A stretch of DNA of 64,000 nt from Ornithinicoccus halotolerans (GCF_009602535.1 NZ_WIQI01000002.1:44320-108319), one strand, 5' to 3'; shown: positions 24,574 through 33,926, counted from the stretch's first letter. Notes: generated by a model from the letters alone, not told the origin. Translations and numbers: made by a program.

Positions 24574-25425
24574 ATGCCCCCTCATCATGCCCGCCGGGCC
24601 AGGGACGGCTTCGACGAAGAGCTGCATGAGGACCGTCACCTCGGTCGCTGGGAGCTGACCCGGTGGACCTCGCCGCTCGGACGCCTGCTGCTGGCGCTGG
24701 CGCGGTGGGTGGGACGGCTGCTGGGGCCGCACCACACGCTCGTGCTGGTCCTGGCGGTCGGGGCCGTGCTGGCCTCGACGATGACCTGGCTGGCGGGGGA
24801 GACCTACGAGGACGTTGCCGACAGCGACGGCGTGGCCCGGCTGGACGAACCGCTGTTGGAAGCGATGGGCGAGCTGCGGACGCCATGGCTGGCGAGTGCG
24901 GTCACCGCCTTCACCGACCTCGGCAGCGCGGTGGTCATGCCCGTCCTGGCCGGCGCAGTGATGATCGGCCTGGCCGTTCGCCGCCGCTCCTGGACCCCGG
25001 TCATCCTGATTGCCGGAGCGGGTATCGGCTCGGTCCTGATGACCATCGCCGGCAAGGACCTCGTCGGGCGGGCCCGCCCGCCGCTGAGCGCGGCCGTGCC
25101 ACCGTTCGAGAGCTCCCCGTCCTTCCCCTCCGGTCACTCCCTCAATGCCCTGGTCGTCGCGGGGGTCATCGCCTACCTGCTGCTGCTGCGGCAGCGATCA
25201 CGCTGGGCGCGGGTCGTCACGGTGACGGTCGCCGCGGTGTTCGCCGGCGCCATGGGGCTGAGTCGGGTGTTCCTGGGGCACCACTGGTTCACTGACGTGC
25301 TCGCCGCCTGGACCCTCGGTGCGGGCTGGCTCGCGGTCGTGATCACCGCCCACCGTCTGCACCTCACCCTCCGCCATGACCCGCGCCGGCAAGCCGGACC
25401 CCGCGACGCTGGGGAGCCGCCCTGA
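24574..25425 (+). CDS. PAP2-family membrane phosphatase
   Basis: 283 residues from the ATG at 24574, eight bases after AAAGGAC. Six hydrophobic segments. The three phosphatase motifs are in order: KDLVGRARPP, SFPSGHS and SRVFLGHHWFTD. The family dephosphorylates lipid phosphates such as undecaprenyl pyrophosphate or phosphatidic acid, with the active site outside the membrane. Divergent from the VanX-like gene. Substrate unknown. Confidence 0.9.
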   Translation: MPPHHARRARDGFDEELHEDRHLGRWELTRWTSPLGRLLLALARWVGRLLGPHHTLVLVLAVGAVLASTMTWLAGETYEDVADSDGVARLDEPLLEAMGELRTPWLASAVTAFTDLGSAVVMPVLAGAVMIGLAVRRRSWTPVILIAGAGIGSVLMTIAGKDLVGRARPPLSAAVPPFESSPSFPSGHSLNALVVAGVIAYLLLLRQRSRWARVVTVTVAAVFAGAMGLSRVFLGHHWFTDVLAAWTLGAGWLAVVITAHRLHLTLRHDPRRQAGPRDAGEPP

Positions 25426-25485
25426 CCCGACGGCCGGAGGAGTGGTCTGCGCGCGCCGGTGGCCTGCGCTGACCGCGGTTGCTGT

Positions 25486-25508
25486 CCACACCGAGGCGCT
25501 CGGTGTGG
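25486..25508. terminator. 10-bp perfect hairpin after the PAP2 gene
   Basis: Arms 25486-25495 and 25499-25508 pair perfectly around a GCG loop, 60 bp after the PAP2 stop. There is no T-run, as is common in high-GC actinobacteria. Confidence 0.45.
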
Positions 25509-25627
25509 TGTCGTCCACATGGGAGTGGATCCGCCGGTTGCTGTCGGTGGTGCGGCTTATCCTGGACATGAGTTCGAGGCGATGGGGCCACGGGCGCACG
25601 ATCTCGTAGAAGAGGGAGCGAGCGAGG

Positions 25628-26947
25628 GTGACCACGACGACACCGCGACCGCCGGTGGTTCACGCCGGCCAGGGCCGGGCGGGGGGTGACAGGCCGGCTC
25701 CGCTCAGCGGCGGTGGCCGTGGTGGCGGGGGCGCTGGCGCAGTGACGGTGACGGCGGTCGCGCGGTCCCGGGAGCAGCTGGCTCACGGCCGGGAGGCGGC
25801 CGGTGAGGTCGCGATGTTCACCGGCCGGGAGCTGGCGGAGGGGATTGCGGCGTTGGGTGGGCTGCGGGTGGAGCTGGAGGGGCTGACGGTGCGCCTGGTC
25901 GCCGAGGCCATTGAGCGCGGTGAGTACCTGGAGTCCGGGCTGTCCCCGCACGACTGGGTCGCGGCCCGGTGCCCGTGGCTCTCGGGTGCTGAGCGGTCCG
26001 AGCTGGTCACCGTGGCCATGGGGATCGGTGAGCCCGCGCACCGGCCGGTCCGGGACGCTGTCTGCGAGCAGGGCCTGCCGGTCCGTCGCGCCGCCCGCGT
26101 GCTGCGGTGCCTGCAGCGGGTGCGCGGCGTGACCGACCCGCAGACCTATGCCCAGGACGTCGAGGTCCTGCTGTCGGTGGCCACCGACTCCCGGTTCAGC
26201 GATGGTGAGCTGAAGCGGGTGACCGATCACCTGTTGTCGGTCGCGCTGGAGGACAAGATCCACGACGCCAAGGAGCGGGCTGTCCGGCAGCAGCGCGGGG
26301 TCAACGAGTCTTCGCTGGCCGACGGGTCGCTGACCCGGTTCGTGGTCACCGCCGACGCTGAGGGTGCGGCGCTGATCCGCGCCATCCTCGCCAGCCCCCT
26401 AGCCGCACCGGCCCCTGACGCCGACGGGCCCGACCCTCGCACCGCCCCCCAGCGCCGCTACGACGCGCTCACCACCGTGCTGGGCCGTGGCGTCGCCGGG
26501 GCGGAGGGGCAGCCCACCACCCCTAAGGCCCAGCTCGTGGTCCAAATCCGGTGGGACCACCTGCGCCAGCAGCTGACCGGCACCGGCACCACCCTGCTCG
26601 GTGACACCCTCACCCCGCAGGCGGTGCGCCGGCTGGCGTGCGAGGCAGACCTCATCCCCCAAGTGCTCGGCACCGCAGGGGAGATCCTGGACCAAGGCCG
26701 CCGACGCCGCCTGGTCACCCCCGGCCAACGCACCGCCCTGGCCCACCGCGACCGCGGCTGCACCTACCCCGGCTGCACCACCCCCGCCCCCTGGTGCGAC
26801 GCCCACCACATCACCCCCTGGTCCCACGGCGGACCATCCGACCTGACCAACTACGCCCTGCTCTGCCCGCGGCACCACACCCGGGTCCACGACCACGACC
26901 TCACCGCCACCATCACCACCACCGGCGTCCACTGGCAACACAGATGA
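25628..26947 (+). CDS. DUF222 HNH endonuclease (13E12-repeat family)
   Basis: 439 residues. The N-terminal Gly/Arg-rich stretch may be untranslated: the GTG at 25628 has GAGGGAGCGAGG upstream, but the DUF222 domain begins only near residue 45. The C-terminal HNH nuclease has CTYPGCTTP, CDAHHITPWSHGG and LLCPRHHTRVH with both zinc-binding Cys pairs intact. These proteins are abundant in actinobacterial genomes and often suspected to be mobile; no flanking repeats are seen here. The gene is in the same high-GC style as its neighbours. Confidence 0.9.
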   Translation: MTTTTPRPPVVHAGQGRAGGDRPAPLSGGGRGGGGAGAVTVTAVARSREQLAHGREAAGEVAMFTGRELAEGIAALGGLRVELEGLTVRLVAEAIERGEYLESGLSPHDWVAARCPWLSGAERSELVTVAMGIGEPAHRPVRDAVCEQGLPVRRAARVLRCLQRVRGVTDPQTYAQDVEVLLSVATDSRFSDGELKRVTDHLLSVALEDKIHDAKERAVRQQRGVNESSLADGSLTRFVVTADAEGAALIRAILASPLAAPAPDADGPDPRTAPQRRYDALTTVLGRGVAGAEGQPTTPKAQLVVQIRWDHLRQQLTGTGTTLLGDTLTPQAVRRLACEADLIPQVLGTAGEILDQGRRRRLVTPGQRTALAHRDRGCTYPGCTTPAPWCDAHHITPWSHGGPSDLTNYALLCPRHHTRVHDHDLTATITTTGVHWQHR

Positions 26948-27023
26948 CCCCGCCCCAACCCGGCCGGTCACCGGCCGGGCCGTCGACCTGCCCGCATCCA
27001 GCGAGGATCCGGTCAACACACGA

Positions 27024-27065
27024 GGCCGCGCCCCGGGCACCAGCCGCAGGTGCCGGGACGCGGCC
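27024..27065. terminator. Hairpin between convergent genes
   Basis: Arms of 17-18 bases (27024-27041 and 27049-27065) pair with one mismatch and one bulge around a 7-nt loop, between the HNH gene and the ABC permease gene that converge here. It could end transcription from both sides. Confidence 0.5.
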
Positions 27066-27096
27066 CGTCTGTGGTAGCGGCGAGGTCGCCGCCGGG

Positions 27097-27915
27097 TCAG
27101 GCGGTCTTGATCTCCGCCCGTTGCAGCCGCAGCAGGCCGAGCAGCATCGGAAGCGCGACCCACAGTCCGGTGGTCGTCGCCAGCTGGGCCCACTGCTCGC
27201 CGGTCATCGACTGGTCCATGAACAGCGGCTGCTGCGCGGTCGCCAGGTCCAACCACGGGGCGATGTCCCGCAGCTGCTCGATGAGGGTGAACAGGATGTT
27301 GAACGCGATCGGCAACACGAAGTACAGCACGATCGCCGCGGCGCTGTTGAGCAGCAGCAGCCCGAACGCCAGACCCTGCAGGATCGCCAGCAGCTGCAGC
27401 AGCACCACGTTGCCGACCTCGCGACCGCCCACGTCCCAGGCGCCAGCGGCGGGGTCCATCGCGCCGGCGAGCGCGTTGCCGGCAGCCGCGACGCCCATGA
27501 GGATCGCCACCGCCGCCAGCCCGATCAGCACGGCAGCGATGATCTTGGCCAGCACCACCAGCCCGCGGCGCGGCTCCAGGGTGAAGGTGCCCAGCCCGGT
27601 GCGCTGACCCCACTCGCTGGTGATCAGCAGGATGCCCAGCACCGGCAGCAGGAACCCCTGCGGGGTGACCGTCACCCCGACGAAGCCCCAGAAGGTGTGC
27701 GCCTCCTCGGGGGCGAACAGCAGGTACAGCACCACCGCCGCGGCGGTGATCACGGCCATCGCGGCGAACAGCCAGATGCCGGCTCGGGTGTCGACCATCT
27801 TGCGCAGCTCGACCCGAACCAGCCGGGTGAGCGGCACCTTGGGCCGGTCGAGGGCGTCGGTCGTGGCCGCCTCGACGGCCGGCGGGGTGGTGCTGTCGGT
27901 CTCGGTGACGCTCAT
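27097..27915 (-). CDS. ABC-2 type transporter permease
   Basis: 272 residues with six hydrophobic segments. The pattern RLVRVELRKMVDTRAGIWL before helix 1 and ITSEWGQRTGLGTFTLEPRR between helices 2 and 3 is typical of actinobacterial ABC-2 permeases. The start overlaps the ATPase stop by 4 bp, so the two form one exporter. Substrate unknown. Confidence 0.85.
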   Translation of the reverse strand: MSVTETDSTTPPAVEAATTDALDRPKVPLTRLVRVELRKMVDTRAGIWLFAAMAVITAAAVVLYLLFAPEEAHTFWGFVGVTVTPQGFLLPVLGILLITSEWGQRTGLGTFTLEPRRGLVVLAKIIAAVLIGLAAVAILMGVAAAGNALAGAMDPAAGAWDVGGREVGNVVLLQLLAILQGLAFGLLLLNSAAAIVLYFVLPIAFNILFTLIEQLRDIAPWLDLATAQQPLFMDQSMTGEQWAQLATTTGLWVALPMLLGLLRLQRAEIKTA

Positions 27916-28811
27916 GCGGCGGCTCCTTCCCGGGAGTCCTCGGCGGTCAGCTGCAGGAACATGTCCTCCAGGCCGCCGCCACCGGCCGGCCGCAGCTCGG
28001 TCAGCACCAGCTGCTGCTCGGCGGCGATCCGGCCCACCTGGACCGGGTCGGCCTCGACGGCCAGGCCGCCGGCGGAGGTGGTGGTGACGTTCAGCCCGGC
28101 GCGCTCGAGGGCGGCGGCCAGCGCCGGCTCGTCGAGAGCGCGGGCGACGGTGCCGCTACCGGCCAGCAGCTCCTGGGTCGAGCCCTGGGCCACGATCTTG
28201 CCTCGGCCGATCACGACCAGGTCGTCGGCGATGACCTCGACCTCGCGCAGCAGGTGGGAGCTGAGCAGGGCGGTCCCACCACGGTGGGTGAACTCGCTCA
28301 GCAGGCCGCGCATCCATCGGATCCCGGCCGGGTCCAGCCCGTTGGCCGGCTCGTCCAGGATCAGCACCGGGGGGTCGGAGAGCAGCGCGTTGGCGATGCC
28401 GAGACGCTGCCGCATGCCGAGGGAGTAGCCGCCGACCCGCCGCTTGGCCTCCTTCGGGGTGAGCCCGACGAGCGCCAGCATCTCGTCAACGCGGGAGCGG
28501 TCCAGCCCCATCACCATCGCGCTGAGGGTGAGCACCTCCCGGCCGCTGCGACCGGAGTGCTGGGCGGAGGCGTCCAGCAGCACGCCCACCGAGCGGCCCG
28601 GGTTCGGGATGTCGTGGTACGGCCGCCCCAACACGTGGGCGGTCCCGGCGGTGGGGCGGGTGAGACCGCACAGCATCCGCATCGTGGTGGACTTGCCGGC
28701 ACCGTTGGGGCCGAGGAATCCGGTGACGCGCCCAGGGGCGGCGGTGAAGGTGACGTCGTCGACGGCGACGTGCTCCCCGTAACGTTTGGTCAAGTTTCGG
28801 CACTCGATCAT
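27912..28811 (-). CDS. ABC transporter ATP-binding protein (ABC-2 exporter)
   Basis: 299 residues. Walker A GPNGAGKST, signature YSLGMRQRLGIANAL, Walker B VLILDEPANGLDP and LLSSHLLREVEVIADD. The C-terminal ~90 residues are the extension usual in antibiotic- or lipid-export ATPases of this class. It is the first gene of a two-gene minus-strand operon with the permease. Confidence 0.9.
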   Translation of the reverse strand: MIECRNLTKRYGEHVAVDDVTFTAAPGRVTGFLGPNGAGKSTTMRMLCGLTRPTAGTAHVLGRPYHDIPNPGRSVGVLLDASAQHSGRSGREVLTLSAMVMGLDRSRVDEMLALVGLTPKEAKRRVGGYSLGMRQRLGIANALLSDPPVLILDEPANGLDPAGIRWMRGLLSEFTHRGGTALLSSHLLREVEVIADDLVVIGRGKIVAQGSTQELLAGSGTVARALDEPALAAALERAGLNVTTTSAGGLAVEADPVQVGRIAAEQQLVLTELRPAGGGGLEDMFLQLTAEDSREGAAA

Positions 28812-28965
28812 GCCCCCACCCTCACAGCCGGGCCCGGCGTCGCGGATCCCCCGCCAGGGTGATCTTCCCCCGCAGGCGCCTCCCCCTGCGGTCGCACGCC
28901 GGCGGGTAGCGGCCCAGGGGCACCTCAGGGTGGATCCGGAGCCGGCCGCTCGCGGGCCGGGCGGT

Positions 28966-29541
28966 TCAGCTGGTCTGGCCGTCCTGGACCGGGGCGGTCG
29001 GGTCGGCGCAGAACCGGAAGTCCTTCCCTCGTGCGGCGTGGTAGCTGAACAGCTCCCCGGCCGCCCGGAGCACCAGCTGCTCGCCCGGGACGAGCGCCTG
29101 GCTGTACATCATGCCCGGCTGCGGGCACCCGTGTGAGCCGTCCGGCCAGGTGACCTCCGCCCAGCCGGCCACCACCACGTCCGCCTCCGGGACCTCCAGC
29201 CGGCGGGCCAGGTCGCTGATCGCCGCCTGCACCCGCGGCTGCTGGTCCAGGTCGGTGGGGACCGGTCCGGTCGGCAGGGGGGCAGGGTCGCGAGTGGGCT
29301 CCAGTGGCGTCACCGCGTCCTCCTCAGGCTCGGTGGGGGCAGGGCTCGATGGCGATGGGTCGACCGGCTCGGGGGTGGTGCGCTCGGGGCCGGACTCGGT
29401 GGTCGCAGGGGCGGTCTGCGCCTGCCCGTCACCCTCACCGGGGGCGGTGCCGTCGGTCATTCCGCACCCGGACAGCGCCACCGCGAGGAGCGCGGCAGCC
29501 GCGACCTGGGCGGGGAGCTGGCTGGCTGGGGCTGCGGACAT
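28966..29541 (-). CDS. Putative lipoprotein with conserved C-terminal domain
   Basis: 191 residues from the ATG at 29541, with GGAAGGACG upstream. The signal peptide ends in a lipobox (VALSGC), followed by a long Pro/Thr/Glu-rich linker and a ~85-residue domain (VQAAISDLARRLEVPEADV, ending HAARGKDFRFC and DPTAPVQDG). The domain recurs in actinobacterial lipoproteins of unknown function. Two cysteines (SHGCPQPG and FRFCADP) could form a disulfide. Likely anchored to the outer face of the membrane. Confidence 0.75.
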   Translation of the reverse strand: MSAAPASQLPAQVAAAALLAVALSGCGMTDGTAPGEGDGQAQTAPATTESGPERTTPEPVDPSPSSPAPTEPEEDAVTPLEPTRDPAPLPTGPVPTDLDQQPRVQAAISDLARRLEVPEADVVVAGWAEVTWPDGSHGCPQPGMMYSQALVPGEQLVLRAAGELFSYHAARGKDFRFCADPTAPVQDGQTS

Positions 29542-29849
29542 CGTGGTCGTCCTTCCTCGCGGCCGGGCGGTTACCCAGTGGGACGCGGGCGAGCCCGCCC
29601 GGGATCCGCTCCCGCGGCGGCCGGCCGCGTCGGCCTCTGCCGCCAGTCTGCCTGACGGCCGCGGGACGGGATCCTCGCGGCAGGCTCGACGGTGCAGCTG
29701 GCCCGAGGGGGGGCCGGGGTGCCGCCCCCTGCGACGACACCCCGGTCCGCCCCCTCGGACGCCTCCCCCCGCGCCGCCGCTCGCCCCGAACGGCCCTCCC
29801 AGGCGCATGTGCCGGGCCTTGCCCGGGGCCCGACACCCCATAAGACGCT
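29542..29849. other. Intergenic region between the lipoprotein and pssE-like genes
   Basis: About 308 bp of very GC-rich DNA with no convincing gene. It contains the lipoprotein ribosome site and, at its right end, the hairpin at the pssE stop. Confidence 0.35.
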
Positions 29850-29858
29850 TTATCGGGG
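29836..29858 (-). terminator. Hairpin spanning the pssE-like stop codon
   Basis: CCCCATAA (29836-29843) pairs with TTATCGGGG (29850-29858) with one bulged C around a 6-nt loop. The TAA stop (29850-29852) sits inside the stem. This may end the pssDE transcript. Confidence 0.35.
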
Positions 29859-30482
29859 CCGGTGGTTGCCTCGCGGTCGATGTGATCTGCGCCACAACCT
29901 GCGGATAGGGCCAACGGGTTCTTCCTGCAGCAGATGTACCAACGACTGGACCGAGGCGTGAGGGTCTCCGGCGCCTGCTGAAAGCGGCGTGGGAGAGGTC
30001 AGTTCTTGCTCGACGGTGGCGTCTAGGTCAGCGGTGTCCACGAGCACCTGAACCAAGCCCATCTTCGCCGCCCATCTGGCGAACCGCTGCTGGTGGTCGT
30101 CCACGTGCTCCCCACGACGGGGGTCGCGCGGCACCACGACCGGCGTGTGGCCGCTTGTCCGTGCGTCGACCATCGTGCCCGGACCCCCGTGGGCGATGAC
30201 GGCGCGAGATGATTGCACCAGGCCCCGTAGCCCTGCCTGGTCGAGGATGCTCACTCCGGCAGCCACCCGGGGGGCACGCGAGTGTCCATACTGGACAAAC
30301 ACGCGGCGGTCAGGGTGCTGGCTCGCCCAGGTGTCAGCCCAGTCCACCAACCGATCGAATGGATGATGATCCGTGCCTAGCAGGACGACAACATCCGGCG
30401 AGGTCGTCGCGTTCGCTGCTTGACGAGCGTGGTCATGGGTGAGTCCGGGCCCCCTACTCGGTGTTTCGTCGTGCTGGTTCAC
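29850..30482 (-). CDS. PssE/Alg13-like glycosyltransferase catalytic subunit
   Basis: 210 residues from the GTG at 30482, which shares GTGA with the pssD stop. VVVLLGTDHHPFDRLVDWAD matches the start of PssE/EpsF proteins and VIAHGGPGTMVDA is the nucleotide-sugar binding motif of the Alg13/MurG C-terminal fold. With PssD it would form a two-subunit UDP-sugar transferase like Alg13-Alg14, adding the second sugar to a lipid-linked intermediate. It lies 12 kb from the main glycan locus. Confidence 0.8.
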   Translation of the reverse strand: MNQHDETPSRGPGLTHDHARQAANATTSPDVVVLLGTDHHPFDRLVDWADTWASQHPDRRVFVQYGHSRAPRVAAGVSILDQAGLRGLVQSSRAVIAHGGPGTMVDARTSGHTPVVVPRDPRRGEHVDDHQQRFARWAAKMGLVQVLVDTADLDATVEQELTSPTPLSAGAGDPHASVQSLVHLLQEEPVGPIRRLWRRSHRPRGNHRPR

Positions 30483-31051
30483 AACAAGGGTCCGATCACG
30501 TGGGCTCCCGGATAGATCCGGGTCTGCTCGTGCCACTGCACGCACATCACGTCCGCAAATGGGCGGCACAGTCGTGCCGTAAGCGTGGGCGAGTCGACGC
30601 GGTCATAGACCTCGATATAGACCGTCCGGCACTTTCGTCGCAGCGAGGCCAGGACGAAGAAGGGCACCGCCACCCCAGCTCCCGTGCTGACCACGATCGT
30701 GGGCTGGAAACGGCGCAGCAACTTCCAAGCGATCCGGGTGTTACGCAGCAGATTCCCCAGATGCCTGGTTGTGGGCCACGCCGCCCAGGTGACGTCCGAC
30801 TCCGCCGCTAACTGCGCATGGGCATCTGGGGTGGAAAACGTGCACCACCCGCGAACAGAAGCCTCCCACCATGGACGCAGCGCCATGAGCTGGGCGAGGT
30901 GGCCGCCGCTCGACCCGACGAGTAGGATGCGTTCCTGAGAACGGGCAGTGACGGGCCGCCCGGGGGTCATGCTGAGGACCGCAGGACGCAGATGCTGCAT
31001 GCGAATGGCTGGGCGTCGCTCAACCGCGACGTCGGGTGAGCGACCTTTCAC
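30479..31051 (-). CDS. PssD/Alg14-like glycosyltransferase membrane subunit
   Basis: 190 residues. I chose the GTG at 31051 because AGGAGG lies five bases upstream; later ATGs (31000, 30970) lack a ribosome site. The acceptor-side motif ILLVGSSGGHLAQL is diagnostic of the Alg14/PssD family, and VVSTGAGVAVPFFVLASLRR and YIEVYDRVDSPT follow. It recruits the PssE subunit to the membrane and binds the lipid acceptor. Overlaps pssE by 4 bp. Confidence 0.82.
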   Translation of the reverse strand: MKGRSPDVAVERRPAIRMQHLRPAVLSMTPGRPVTARSQERILLVGSSGGHLAQLMALRPWWEASVRGWCTFSTPDAHAQLAAESDVTWAAWPTTRHLGNLLRNTRIAWKLLRRFQPTIVVSTGAGVAVPFFVLASLRRKCRTVYIEVYDRVDSPTLTARLCRPFADVMCVQWHEQTRIYPGAHVIGPLL

Positions 31052-31228
31052 CCTGCCCTCCTCTTCCCGAGGCGCCTCCCCCGACGACCCGGACCCGGCC
31101 CGGCCCCCGTAGAGGCATTCTTGACCCTCGCTTGACGTTGAGCCAGGCCCGTTACTCAATCGTTACCAGGATGCGTCCGTCTTGGACGCACATGCAGACG
31201 AGTAGCCATGCGCCAAACGCGGCGGGAG

Positions 31229-31888
31229 CTAGCCCACCAGTCCCGACTGGTGGGCGAAGACCACCAGCTGCGCCCGGTCCCGAGCGCTCAGCTTGATCAT
31301 CGCCCGACTGACGTGGGTGCGCGCGGTCGCCGGGGAGAGCACCAGCCGCTCGGCGATCTCGGCGTTGGACAGGCCCTCACCAACCAGCGCCACCACCTCG
31401 CGCTCCCGGTCGGTGAGCTCGCCCAGCGCCGGGTGCGGCCGGCGGGCGCGCGGCCGCTCCTGGACGAACCGCGCGATCAGCGTCCGGGTCACCGACGGCG
31501 ACAGCAGTGCCTCGCCCTCGGCCACCAGCCGGATCGCCCGCACCAGCTCGGCCGGCGCGGCGTCCTTGAGCAGGAAGCCGCTCGCCCCGTGCCGCAGTGC
31601 GGTCACGACGAACTCCTCGGTCTCGAACGTCGTCAGGACCACCACCCGCACGTCAGTGAGCTCGGGGTCCTCGGTGATGCGGCGGGTGGCTTCGAGGCCG
31701 TCGATACCGGGCATCCGGATGTCCATCAGCACCACGTCGGGCCGCAGCCGTCGGGCCGCCTCGACCGCGGCCAGCCCGTCGGCAGCCTCGCCGGCCGGCT
31801 GCAGGCCGTCCTCGTGCTCCAGCAGCGTGCGCAGCCCCATCCGCACCAGCTCCTGGTCGTCGGCGACGAGCACCCGCACCGGGGTCAC
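31229..31888 (-). CDS. NarL/LuxR-family response regulator
   Basis: 219 residues from the GTG at 31888 (GTGA overlap with the kinase stop). The receiver domain starts VRVLVADDQELVRMGL, with the phosphoacceptor Asp in DVVLMDIRMPG and the switch Lys in GFLLKDAAP. The C-terminal HTH is LTDREREVVALVGEGLSNAEIA. It is the output of the kinase encoded just upstream and probably regulates the ABC transporter genes of the same operon, as in LiaR/DesR-type systems. Confidence 0.92.
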   Translation of the reverse strand: MTPVRVLVADDQELVRMGLRTLLEHEDGLQPAGEAADGLAAVEAARRLRPDVVLMDIRMPGIDGLEATRRITEDPELTDVRVVVLTTFETEEFVVTALRHGASGFLLKDAAPAELVRAIRLVAEGEALLSPSVTRTLIARFVQERPRARRPHPALGELTDREREVVALVGEGLSNAEIAERLVLSPATARTHVSRAMIKLSARDRAQLVVFAHQSGLVG

Positions 31889-33066
31889 CGGGGTGTCCCC
31901 GGCAGCCACGCCCGCACCTGAAACTGTCCCCCACCCGGCCCGGCCTCGAGCCGGCCGCCCAGCCGCGACACCCGCTCCCGCATCCCCGCGATGCCGCTGC
32001 CGGACGGCTGCCCACCGATGGCGCCGGTGCCGTTGCTGGCCACCGTGATGCGCACGCCGCCATCCTCGACCGTGACGGCGACCCGAGCAACGCGCCCCGG
32101 ACTGTGTCGCAGCACGTTGGTCAGCGCCTCCTGCACCACCCGGTATGCGGCCAGCTCGCCGGCGGCGTCCAGCTCAGCAGCGGCCTCCTCGGCCACGGTC
32201 AGCTCCACCGCCAGCCCGGCCTGCTCCATCCGCCGCCCCAGCGCCGGCAGGTCAGCCAGCCCGAGCCCGGGGGTGCCGGTCCCGGCGGCCGTGGCGGTGC
32301 CGGGCGCGGACTGCTCGCCCTCGGGGTCGCGTCGCACCAGGTCAAGGGTGGCCCGCAGCTCGGCCAGTGCCTCCCGGCTGGTGCGGCTGATCGCCTCCAG
32401 CGCCTCGGGCGTGCGCTCGGGATCCTTGTCCCAGACGTGTCGGGCCACGTCGGCCTGCACCGTGATCGCGACCAGCCCGTGGCCGACGACGTCGTGCACC
32501 TCCTGGGCCAGCCGCAGCCGCTCGTCGGCGACCCGCTCCCGCACCTGCTCGGCCCGCTCGCGCGCGGCAGCCAGCCGGGACTGCCGCACCGTCGCCCCGA
32601 CCGCGTACGGCACCGCCACCCACGCGGTGGCCGGCGCCAGCGCGACCACCCACGGCAACGGTGCCCGCCCGAGGACGACGTGCAGCAGCACCAGCAGCAG
32701 CGCCCCGGCCGCCGCGGCGACCGACCGTCGCCACGGCTCGTGCCGCGCGACCGTGTACACCGCCACCGCCAGGCACAGCAGCATCGGCCCGTAGACGTAC
32801 CCGAGCAGCAGGTAGGTGCTCACCGCGGCCGCCACCACCCCCAGCACCGGCACCGGCCACCGGCGCCGGACCGCCAGCGTGAGCGCCGCGGCCAGCACCA
32901 GGACCACGCCCGGGGCGTCCAGCAGCCGCACGTCCGGGGCGTCCGGCCACGCCGGTCCCGGTCCGGGGCCGGGCCCGCCGCGCTGCGCGCCGAGCGTGCC
33001 GACGATCGCCAGTGTGGCCACCGCCAGCGCCAGCCCGGCGTCGGTGACCTGGGACCGCACCGGCAT
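31885..33066 (-). CDS. Sensor histidine kinase, HisKA_3 (NarL-partner) type
   Basis: 393 residues from the ATG at 33066, which has AGGAGG eight bases upstream; the ATG at 33087 overlaps the permease stop but lacks such a site. Five hydrophobic segments fill residues ~10-160 with no large extracytoplasmic domain, so it may sense the membrane or its partner transporter. The H-box is RLAQEVHDVVGHGLVAI, and the ATPase domain has VVQEALTNVLRHS and GSGIAGMRERV. Confidence 0.9.
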   Translation of the reverse strand: MPVRSQVTDAGLALAVATLAIVGTLGAQRGGPGPGPGPAWPDAPDVRLLDAPGVVLVLAAALTLAVRRRWPVPVLGVVAAAVSTYLLLGYVYGPMLLCLAVAVYTVARHEPWRRSVAAAAGALLLVLLHVVLGRAPLPWVVALAPATAWVAVPYAVGATVRQSRLAAARERAEQVRERVADERLRLAQEVHDVVGHGLVAITVQADVARHVWDKDPERTPEALEAISRTSREALAELRATLDLVRRDPEGEQSAPGTATAAGTGTPGLGLADLPALGRRMEQAGLAVELTVAEEAAAELDAAGELAAYRVVQEALTNVLRHSPGRVARVAVTVEDGGVRITVASNGTGAIGGQPSGSGIAGMRERVSRLGGRLEAGPGGGQFQVRAWLPGTPR

Positions 33067-33083
33067 GCCGCCTGCCTCCTGCC

Positions 33084-33926
33084 TCATCGCACGTCACGTC
33101 GCCAGAACACCCAACCACCCAGCAGCGCCAGCGTCACGAGGTAGCAGCCCAGCACCGCGACCGCGTGTCCCGGGCCGACCAGGTCCTGCACGCCCGGGGT
33201 GCTCGCCGGAGCGCCCAGCCAGTGCACCAGCGACCCCGCGTTGGGTCCGGGCAGCCACCGCTGCGCCTCGGCCACCTCCGTCAGCAGGGGTGCGGCGAGG
33301 GCGGTGAGCAGGTTCTGCACCGCCAGCACCCACACCAGCCCGAGACCGACCGGCAGCGCCACCGACCGGAGGAGCACCGCCAGCACCACGCCGACCACCG
33401 CCCAGGTGCCGGTGATCAGCCACGCCGAGGCCAGGCCGGTGACCACGTCGGCGGCTGCCGGCCAGGTGGCGGCGGCATCCTCCGCCGCGGCAACCGTCGC
33501 GCTCGCCGCCGCGGCGGCCAGCAGCGACGCGGCGGTGAGGGCGCCGGCGCCGAGGGCGGCGACGGCGACCTTGGCCGCATACACCCGCACCCGGCCGGTG
33601 CCCTGCAGCAGCAGCGTCTTCCAGGTCTGCCAGCCCTCCTCGCTGCCGACGACCAGCGCGCCCAGCACCAGCGCCAGCGCCCCGGCGAAGACCGGCGTCC
33701 CAGCGGTCGCCGACCCCAGGAAGGCCGCGGGCAGCATCGCGGCCAGGCCGCGGTCCGAACCGGGCGGACCGGTGGTGCCGGCCGCGTACCCGGCGTAGGG
33801 CACCACATACCCGAACACCAGCGTCAGCGTCACCGCCACACCGACCAGCAACCCGTGCACCGGCCGCCTGGCCTGCACGGCCAGCTCGGCCCGCAGGTCA
33901 GTGCGCAGCCACGACAGCAGCGTCAT
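33084..33926 (-). CDS. ABC-2 type permease, partner of the kinase-linked ATPase
   Basis: 280 residues with six hydrophobic segments and the motif SEEGWQTWKTLLLQGTGR between helices 2 and 3. The ATG has AGGAGGTCGGCG upstream and overlaps the ATPase 3' end by 29 bp. Forms the membrane part of an exporter with the next gene. The neighbouring two-component system suggests a stress- or antibiotic-responsive exporter; the substrate is unknown. Confidence 0.85.
   Translation of the reverse strand: MTLLSWLRTDLRAELAVQARRPVHGLLVGVAVTLTLVFGYVVPYAGYAAGTTGPPGSDRGLAAMLPAAFLGSATAGTPVFAGALALVLGALVVGSEEGWQTWKTLLLQGTGRVRVYAAKVAVAALGAGALTAASLLAAAAASATVAAAEDAAATWPAAADVVTGLASAWLITGTWAVVGVVLAVLLRSVALPVGLGLVWVLAVQNLLTALAAPLLTEVAEAQRWLPGPNAGSLVHWLGAPASTPGVQDLVGPGHAVAVLGCYLVTLALLGGWVFWRRDVR

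Noticed and set aside
25628..26947. DUF222-HNH gene as part of an intron, intein or transposon
   Set aside because: No splice motifs, terminal repeats or target duplication are visible around it.
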